Of a stretch of 9,883 bases of DNA, positions 7,610 through 9,883 are shown piece after piece. A program made the position numbers and the translations under genes. The notes under the pieces were generated by a model that was not told the origin of the DNA, did not search any database, and saw nothing but the letters and a program-made list of their open reading frames with translations. Source of the DNA: an uncultured Ruminococcus sp. Lineage in GTDB: Bacteria; Bacillota; Clostridia; Oscillospirales; Ruminococcaceae. Position 1 is the first letter of the stretch. Each line of letters opens with the position of its first letter. The stretch spans positions 1 through 9,883 of the forward strand of contig CAMWRC010000028.1 of assembly GCA_947176565.1 (NCBI GenBank). The letters are read 5' to 3'.

Positions 7610-8131
7610 ATGGACAGTATCAAAGAATATATCAACAATCTTAAAATCAGTGATATTCCGTGGAACAGAATGGTGACGGCTTACAGTACGGCGGAAAACT
7701 ATCCCAAATATCTTGATATTCTTGACAGTATGCAGAATATTAAAGAAATGAATGAGGCTCTTGATAATATATCAGATTTTGAGCATCAATCAACACTGTT
7801 TACACCTGCTCCGTTTGCACTTGTTTTTCTGATAAGAATTCACAAAAAAGCAAAACATACGAATACTTCTGAAGCTGAATGGCTTGTGAAAGAACTTGAT
7901 AAAAGTTTTGACTACTATCTTGAAGTATGCAACGAAAGTACTGATGCAGAATGGTTTGAAGGTGTTCAGCCATTGTCAAATTTTTCTGATATGCTTGACG
8001 AAAAATATCTTCTCCCCGAAGATTACACAGAAGATGACTTAGAGGAATACTATGAAAATTTTATGCCCGATGACTGCTTTTACAGCTTATATTACTATTC
8101 AGGTATTCTGTTAAAAAATTATAAAAAATAA
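7610..8131 (+). CDS. Acidic protein of unknown function with an immunity-like W-AY-HQxT pattern
   Basis: A 173-residue soluble protein I cannot assign firmly. AAGGAG (7593-7598) lies 11 bases before the ATG and the frame has normal codon use for the window, so it is a real gene. No signal peptide or convincing membrane helix is seen. The first 80 residues read IPWNRMVTAYSTAENYPKYLDIL (16-38), a helical stretch with alternating charges, then FEHQSTLFTPAPFALVFLIRI (57-77). This spacing of W, AY, a helix pair and HQ-T...P-FL recalls HEAT-like helical domains in bacterial proteins, some of which I associate with contact-dependent toxin immunity. The C-terminal half is very acidic and aromatic (YTEDDLEEYYENF, 139-151). 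No toxin gene is adjacent. It sits between a membrane acyltransferase and leuC with no terminator on either side, so it is probably cotranscribed. The immunity idea is low-confidence inference. Confidence 0.8.
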   Translation: MDSIKEYINNLKISDIPWNRMVTAYSTAENYPKYLDILDSMQNIKEMNEALDNISDFEHQSTLFTPAPFALVFLIRIHKKAKHTNTSEAEWLVKELDKSFDYYLEVCNESTDAEWFEGVQPLSNFSDMLDEKYLLPEDYTEDDLEEYYENFMPDDCFYSLYYYSGILLKNYKK

Positions 8132-8155
8132 TTATTTGAAAGGAAGGATATAAAA

Positions 8156-9415
8156 ATGGGTATGACAATGACTCAGAAAATTCTTGCAGCTCATGCAGGA
8201 CTGGACAGCGTTCAGGCAGGACAGTTAATTCTTGCAGAGCTTGACCTTGTACTCGGCAATGATATTACATCGCCGGTTGCTATCAAGGAATTTGCAAAAC
8301 TCAATAAAGAGGGCGTTTTTGACAAGAACAAAGTAACAATGGTTATGGACCATTTCGCCCCGAACAAGGACATCAAGGCTGCCGAACAGTGCAAGATGTG
8401 CCGTGATTTCTGCGGTGCAAATGATGTAACACACTTCTATGACGTAGGCGAAATGGGAATCGAACACGCTCTGCTTCCCGAAAAAGGTCTCGTTACTGCC
8501 GGAAATGTAGTTATCGGAGCTGATTCCCATACCTGCACATACGGCGCACTTGGCGCATTCTCAACCGGCGTAGGCTCAACTGATATGGCGTGCGGTATGG
8601 CTATAGGAAAAGCATGGTTTAAAGTTCCGTCGGCTATAAAGTTCAATCTTACAGGAAAACTCAGAAAATACGTTTCCGGAAAAGATGTTATCCTGCATAT
8701 AATCGGAAAAATCGGAGTTGACGGCGCACTGTACCGCTCAATGGAATTCAGCGGCGAGGGACTTTCCGCACTTTCAATGGCTGACCGTCTCTGCATTGCA
8801 AATATGGCAATTGAAGCCGGCGCAAAGAATGGCATTTTTGCCGTTGATGATATTACTCTTGAATATATCAAGGCTCACGGCGGCGCAGAACCAAAGATTT
8901 TCAAGGCTGATGACGATGCTGTATATGATGAGGTAATTGACATCAATCTTTCTGAAATTGAACCTACTGTATCATTCCCGCATCTTCCGGAGAATGCAAA
9001 GACTTTTGACCAGTTCGGTGATATAGAGATACAGCAGGTTGTAATCGGTTCATGTACAAACGGCAGACTTGAAGATTTACAGGAAGCCGCTGAAATCATG
9101 AAAGGCAAAAAATGTGCAAAGGGTGTACGTGTTATTGTTATTCCGGCAACTCAGCAGATTTATCTTGACGCTATGGAACAGGGACTGCTTAAAATATTCA
9201 TAGAAGCGGGAGCTGTAGTTTCAACTCCGACTTGCGGACCTTGTCTCGGCGGATATATGGGAATCCTTGCCGCCGGTGAACGTGCTGTCGCTACAACAAA
9301 CAGAAACTTTGTAGGACGTATGGGACACGTTGAATCCGAAGTCTACCTTGCAAGTCCGGCAACAGCAGCAGCAAGTGCAATCACAGGTAAAATCACAAGT
9401 CCCTGGAATATATGA
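8156..9415 (+). CDS. leuC: 3-isopropylmalate dehydratase, large subunit
   Basis: Aconitase-family subunit that, with LeuD, isomerises 2-isopropylmalate to 3-isopropylmalate through isopropylmaleate; cytosolic, needs a [4Fe-4S] cluster. The 419 residues match the short archaeal/clostridial form rather than the roughly 465-residue enterobacterial LeuC. Cluster ligands are Cys300 (GSCTNGR), Cys360 and Cys363 (PTCGPCLGG). Other family marks are DHFAPNKD (65-72), [15 protein letters not shown] (121-135) and the NRNFVGRMG segment (382-390). This short type is related to homoaconitase and dimethylmalate dehydratase, but the leuD partner and BCAA context favour leucine synthesis. ATG 8156 has AGGAAGG (8141-8147) eight bases upstream; ATGs at 8162 and 8168 would sit farther from it. 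The stop codon's final A begins the leuD ribosome binding site, so the two are closely coupled. Confidence 0.96.
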   Translation: MGMTMTQKILAAHAGLDSVQAGQLILAELDLVLGNDITSPVAIKEFAKLNKEGVFDKNKVTMVMDHFAPNKDIKAAEQCKMCRDFCGANDVTHFYDVGEMGIEHALLPEKGLVTAGNVVIGADSHTCTYGALGAFSTGVGSTDMACGMAIGKAWFKVPSAIKFNLTGKLRKYVSGKDVILHIIGKIGVDGALYRSMEFSGEGLSALSMADRLCIANMAIEAGAKNGIFAVDDITLEYIKAHGGAEPKIFKADDDAVYDEVIDINLSEIEPTVSFPHLPENAKTFDQFGDIEIQQVVIGSCTNGRLEDLQEAAEIMKGKKCAKGVRVIVIPATQQIYLDAMEQGLLKIFIEAGAVVSTPTCGPCLGGYMGILAAGERAVATTNRNFVGRMGHVESEVYLASPATAAASAITGKITSPWNI

Positions 9416-9430
9416 AAGGAGTTCATCAAA

Positions 9431-9883
9431 ATGAAGTATACAGGAAATGTTATAAAATACGGTGACAACGTCGATACAGATGTTATCATTCCTGCACGTT
9501 ATCTCAATACAAGCGACCATAAAGAACTTGCTTCACACTGTATGGAGGATTTGGACAAGACGTTCGTATCACGTGTACAGGCAGGAGACATCATCACAGC
9601 AGGATTTAACTTCGGCTGCGGTTCATCACGTGAACACGCTCCTATTGCAATCAAGGCAAGCGGAGTTTCACTTGTAATTGCAAGAAGCTTCGCGAGAATC
9701 TTCTACAGAAACTCAATCAATATCGGACTTGCTATCGTTGAATGCCCCGAAGCCGTTGACGGTATCAGCGAGGGCGATAAGGTTGAAGCTGATTTGGATA
9801 ACGGTATCATCAAGAATCTCACAACAGGTGCTGAATTTAAAACAGAGCCATTCCCTGAATTTGTACAGAAAATCATTGAAAAC
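9431..9883 (+). CDS. leuD: 3-isopropylmalate dehydratase, small subunit (3' end outside window)
   Basis: Swivel-domain partner of LeuC. 151 codons are open to the window edge with no stop. The family is usually about 160-170 residues for the short type, so only a small C-terminal piece is missing. Marks: [14 protein letters not shown] (12-25) at the N-terminus, the substrate-contacting loop [10 protein letters not shown] (62-71), and [15 protein letters not shown] (86-100). AAAGGAG (9415-9421) lies nine bases before ATG 9431 and overlaps the leuC stop. leuB, not seen here, is a likely next gene. Confidence 0.96.
   Translation, partial: MKYTGNVIKYGDNVDTDVIIPARYLNTSDHKELASHCMEDLDKTFVSRVQAGDIITAGFNFGCGSSREHAPIAIKASGVSLVIARSFARIFYRNSINIGLAIVECPEAVDGISEGDKVEADLDNGIIKNLTTGAEFKTEPFPEFVQKIIEN

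Noticed and set aside
8437..8871. 144-codon open frame on the minus strand inside leuC (and similar long minus-strand frames within leuA, ilvB, ilvC and ilvD).
   Set aside because: Each lies antisense to a clearly recognised enzyme gene, has no ribosome binding site or recognisable product, and follows from codon bias on the coding strand.

Overview
The window is a branched-chain amino acid (BCAA) biosynthesis locus, all on the + strand. Moderate-to-low GC, AT-rich spacers, strong AGGAGG-type ribosome binding sites and the protein sequences suggest a Clostridia/Bacillota bacterium, most likely a Ruminococcus-like member of the Oscillospiraceae. That assignment is inference from sequence style; no 16S or other marker is present.

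Layout: the 3' half of leuA (1-827) is followed by a 353-base regulatory region (828-1180). That region holds an extended -10 promoter, a 33-codon leader peptide with an Ile-Ile-Ile-Val run, a candidate antiterminator and a strong intrinsic terminator. Next come ilvB (1181-2920), ilvN (2931-3437) and ilvC (3524-4561), then a second strong terminator (4627-4663). The second block is ilvD (4753-6414), a membrane acyltransferase-3-like gene (6424-7575), an acidic protein of unknown function (7610-8131), leuC (8156-9415) and leuD (9431 to the window edge, start present, stop missing).

Together: IlvB/IlvN make acetolactate or acetohydroxybutyrate, IlvC isomerises and reduces it, and IlvD dehydrates the product to the 2-keto acids leading to valine and isoleucine. 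LeuA draws 2-ketoisovalerate into the leucine branch and LeuC/LeuD isomerise 2-isopropylmalate. leuB is not in the window. The two genes between ilvD and leuC have no evident role in the pathway.

The most notable feature is regulatory. The leader before ilvB looks like ribosome-mediated transcription attenuation, as in enterobacterial ilv operons, whereas Bacillota BCAA operons are usually associated with T-box riboswitches and CodY. A near-perfect inverted repeat brackets the leader promoter and covers the leader peptide's ribosome binding site. Short related inverted motifs occur before ilvB, ilvC and ilvD. The protein calls are firm; the RNA folds were worked out by eye and are hypotheses.
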